Source of the DNA: an uncultured Bacteroidales bacterium
GTDB taxonomy: Bacteria > Bacteroidota > Bacteroidia > Bacteroidales > UBA932
Length of the DNA: 64,000 nt
Assembly: GCA_934680015.1 (NCBI GenBank)
Contig: CAKUSP010000005.1
Span: forward strand, 1-64,000
Reading direction: 5' to 3'
Both the position numbers and the translations under genes were made by a program. Shown one piece after another: positions 62,321 to 64,000 of the stretch; the first letter of the stretch is position 1, and every line of letters begins with the position of its first letter. Below the pieces are notes generated by a model that was not told the DNA's origin, searched no databases, and saw nothing but the letters and a program-made list of their open reading frames with translations.

Positions 62321-62641
62321 ATGGCTAGCGTTATTAAATTAGAACATAAAAATTGGTTAGTCTCTAACAATGAAACGAATATAATCATTAATAAATCGGA
62401 TTATGGCTATATCTATAATTTTTTAACGCATTTTTCTACACCTGAAAACATAATCATAAAAAACATTGAAAACACAAATAAATATATTCTCGTCAGGGGT
62501 AGAGATAAGTATACTAAAAATATATTTTATTGGCTCATTCTCTGCTATAACAATTCCATTTACGGGCCATTAAATGAAAATGAATTTTATGATTTATGTA
62601 ATACCAATGGTATTAACTTATTTCAAACTAAAATAAACTGA
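62321..62641 (+). CDS. Small protein of unknown function
   Basis: A 106-aa product (MASVIKLEHKNWLVSNNET...) with no signal peptide, recognisable domain or motif. It is very AT-rich compared with the flanking genes and is followed by a strong terminator, which supports real transcription. The same frame is open for 76 codons upstream without a standard start, so the gene may be 5'-truncated or use an unusual start codon. I do not recognise it. Confidence 0.5.
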   Translation: MASVIKLEHKNWLVSNNETNIIINKSDYGYIYNFLTHFSTPENIIIKNIENTNKYILVRGRDKYTKNIFYWLILCYNNSIYGPLNENEFYDLCNTNGINLFQTKIN

Positions 62642-62662
62642 TAAAGTTTCACTTATTTTTCT

Positions 62663-62695
62663 GTCTGGCAGACTTTTACGCCTGCCAGACTTTTT
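62663..62695 (+). terminator. Rho-independent terminator
   Basis: Perfect 9-bp stem GTCTGGCAG/CTGCCAGAC (62663-62671, 62682-62690) followed by TTTTT, 21 bp after the stop of the small gene. Confidence 0.85.
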
Positions 62696-62840
62696 GTATC
62701 TTGCGAACGGAACGAAAATCAGTTCTTTGCGAGCTACATCGGGTAATAGTTACGGACTTATCTATCGCGGACCATTCATCTTTAGGCAGCGCCTAGATAA
62801 TGTATGGTGATGGAAGGAGTGGAAAAATTACTTAAATAAA
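62696..62840. other. GC-richer non-coding island with hairpins
   Basis: This 145-bp stretch is clearly less AT-rich than its surroundings and contains a small hairpin (AGGCAGCGCCT core near 62799). No gene fits. It could be a dispersed intergenic repeat or a small RNA remnant. Confidence 0.3.
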
Positions 62841-62843
62841 TAA

Positions 62844-62874
62844 TTGGATTAAAAAGTAAATTTATATATCTTTG
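62844..62874 (+). promoter_or_regulatory. Promoter of tonB
   Basis: TTG (62844-62846) and TATCTTTG (62867-62874), 20 bp apart, are a textbook Bacteroidota -33/-7 pair, about 30 nt before the ATG at 62905. Confidence 0.7.
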
Positions 62875-62904
62875 AGGTTGGATTGATTATTAAAGATAAA
62901 AGAT

Positions 62905-63594
62905 ATGGAAATAAAGAAAACAGAAGGGGCAAGCCTTGAGAACAAGAGACTTCTCTTTATTGAAATCGGACTAATCATAGCATTGGCTGTGACCTATGGT
63001 GCTTTTTCATGGAGCACCAAAGAGAAACAGACAGCCGTACTTGATGCCGGTCCAGCTGTTGCTATTGAGGAAGAAACTATTCCTATTACACAGGAAGCAC
63101 CTCCACCTCCACCTGAGACACCTAAGGTTCCTGTCTTGTCTGATCAGATAGACATTATAGACGATGACATACAAGTGGAAGACAACATCCTCAATCTCGA
63201 TGATAACGACGACCTCGTAATAGAGATTAAAGACTATATAGAAGGCCCTGAAGAAGAAGAAATCGAAGAAGAAGAAATCCCATATGTATTCGTAGAACAG
63301 AAGCCAAGTTTTAAAGGTGGTGATGCTAATGCATTCTCAAAATGGGTTGCTTCACAGTTGGTTTATCCTGAAATAGCAAAAGAAAACGGCGTTCAAGGAC
63401 GTGTAATGATTTCATTCACTATAAAAGCTGATGGTTCAGTAGCAAATGTGAGAGTAACTCGTAGTTTGGATCCGGCGTTGGATAAAGAAGCAGTAAGAGT
63501 AGTATCTTCTTCACCTAAATGGACCCCAGGAAAGCAGAGGGATCGTGCTGTTAACGTAACATACTCCCTTCCTGTAATCTTCCAATTAAGATAA
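62905..63594 (+). CDS. tonB: Energy transducer TonB
   Basis: A 229-aa TonB protein: short cytoplasmic N-tail, one TM helix (LLFIEIGLIIALAVTYGAFSW), a periplasmic linker with APPPPPETPKVP and a very acidic tract (DIIDDDIQVEDNILNLDDND, EEEEIEEEEIP), and the C-terminal TonB domain (FSKWVASQLVYPEIAKENGV, GRVMISFTIKADGSVANVRV, SSPKWTPGKQRDRAV). It passes proton-motive energy to outer-membrane TonB-dependent transporters. exbB/exbD are not adjacent. It has its own promoter and terminator. Confidence 0.93.
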   Translation: MEIKKTEGASLENKRLLFIEIGLIIALAVTYGAFSWSTKEKQTAVLDAGPAVAIEEETIPITQEAPPPPPETPKVPVLSDQIDIIDDDIQVEDNILNLDDNDDLVIEIKDYIEGPEEEEIEEEEIPYVFVEQKPSFKGGDANAFSKWVASQLVYPEIAKENGVQGRVMISFTIKADGSVANVRVTRSLDPALDKEAVRVVSSSPKWTPGKQRDRAVNVTYSLPVIFQLR

Positions 63595-63615
63595 TTACTA
63601 AAAATTATATTTTTT

Positions 63616-63645
63616 AGGCCCGTCCTTTAGGGATGGGCCTTTTTT
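63616..63645 (+). terminator. Terminator of tonB
   Basis: AGGCCCGTCC...GGATGGGCCT stem (10 bp with one G-U pair), loop TTTAG, followed by TTTTT. Confidence 0.85.
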
Positions 63646-63671
63646 GAATACCTTTCAAGCGAGATAATAAT

Positions 63672-64000
63672 ATGAATGATAATAAGATAGAAAAAGCAGT
63701 ATTTGTAGGCATAATAAAGCCAGAAGACAATGAATGCAAGATAAATGAATATCTCGACGAACTTCAATTTCTAGCTGAAACTGCTGGAGTAATTGGAGAT
63801 AAGAAGTTCATACAAAGACTTGACAAGCCAGAAAAAGCTACATACATTAGAAGCGGAAAACTTGAAGAGATAGCAGCATATTGTGAAGAAAACGAAATTA
63901 ACTATGTTATTTTCGATGACGAACTCACGGGAATGCAACAAAGAAATATAGAAAAAGTCATCAAAACAAGTTCCGTTATTGATAGAACAAGCCTTATTCT
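63672..64000 (+). CDS. hflX: GTPase HflX, N-terminal part (runs off the window)
   Basis: From the ATG at 63672 an open frame of 109 codons reaches the window end: KAVFVGIIKPEDNE, LQFLAETAGVIGDKKFIQRLDK, ATYIRSGKLEEIAAYCEENE and YVIFDDELTGMQQRNIEKVI, the HflX N-domain (normally GxGKxEEL and FDxELSPxQxRNLE). HflX is a ribosome-splitting GTPase of heat stress. Its G-domain lies outside the window. Confidence 0.9.
   Translation, partial: MNDNKIEKAVFVGIIKPEDNECKINEYLDELQFLAETAGVIGDKKFIQRLDKPEKATYIRSGKLEEIAAYCEENEINYVIFDDELTGMQQRNIEKVIKTSSVIDRTSLI

Overview
The window is chromosomal DNA of a Bacteroidota bacterium, most likely order Bacteroidales. The evidence is the promoter grammar (many -7 boxes of the form TAnnTTTG and no Shine-Dalgarno sequences), a fused SecDF, the rpsL-rpsG-fusA-rpsJ order, a bacterial serine palmitoyltransferase, the QueF plus YhhQ pair, BACON/Big_2/Mfa-like/DUF4988 surface lipoproteins and a Bacteroidetes-type RHS protein. 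The genus cannot be fixed from sequence alone.

Layout. 1-4762 (minus): an operon of a two-TM protein of unknown function, a large lipoprotein (Mfa-like + BspA-type repeats + M64 peptidase-like domain without zinc ligands) and a Big_2 lipoprotein cut by the window edge. 4796-6910: decayed accessory DNA with a frameshifted DUF1016/YhcG nuclease gene and a fragment of a second one, both carrying perfect palindromes, ending at the 3' end of a tRNA-Met. 7045-10399 (minus): str operon, which stops after rpsJ instead of continuing into rplC. 10471-19286: OmpA/TPR lipoprotein, sigma-54 activator, lptE, TPR protein, secG, comF, fabG, aminopeptidase P, MATE pump. 19287-20521: dead Rpn nuclease and remnants. 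20522-23582: BaiN-like flavoprotein, DUF4143 ATPase with three operator-like repeats, tRNA-Ser and tRNA-Gly. 23657-29665 (minus): a second four-gene surface lipoprotein operon. 29788-32448: queF, queuosine-precursor transporter, pheS. 32582-38215 (plus): C69 peptidase, serine palmitoyltransferase, SDR, malQ. 38212-47719: floA-nfeD, PD40-like protein, secDF, dnaE. 47806-53766 (plus): an RHS polymorphic toxin locus. 53802-62039 (minus): ThiL-like pseudoenzyme, glyS, folK, MIP18-family protein, sufE, sufS, ruvA, mnmG, ybeY, with two parS-like sites. 62321-64000 (plus): small unknown gene, tonB, start of hflX.

The most interesting region is the RHS locus. An RHS gene broken by a frameshift and an in-frame stop ends in a toxin-like tip followed by an SH3-like candidate immunity gene. 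A 410-bp copy of the RHS core then recurs exactly 1613 bp downstream, fused to a different, metallopeptidase-like tip, followed by three tandem paralogous secreted proteins that look like a triplicated immunity gene. This arrangement would allow tip replacement by recombination. Other points of note are two parS-like palindromes at sufS/ruvA and in mnmG, a ThiL homologue that has lost three of four acidic active-site motifs, an M64-like domain without zinc ligands, three 14-bp repeats spaced exactly 33 bp over the promoter of a DUF4143 ATPase, and a motif shared about 30 nt upstream of comF and the BaiN-like gene.
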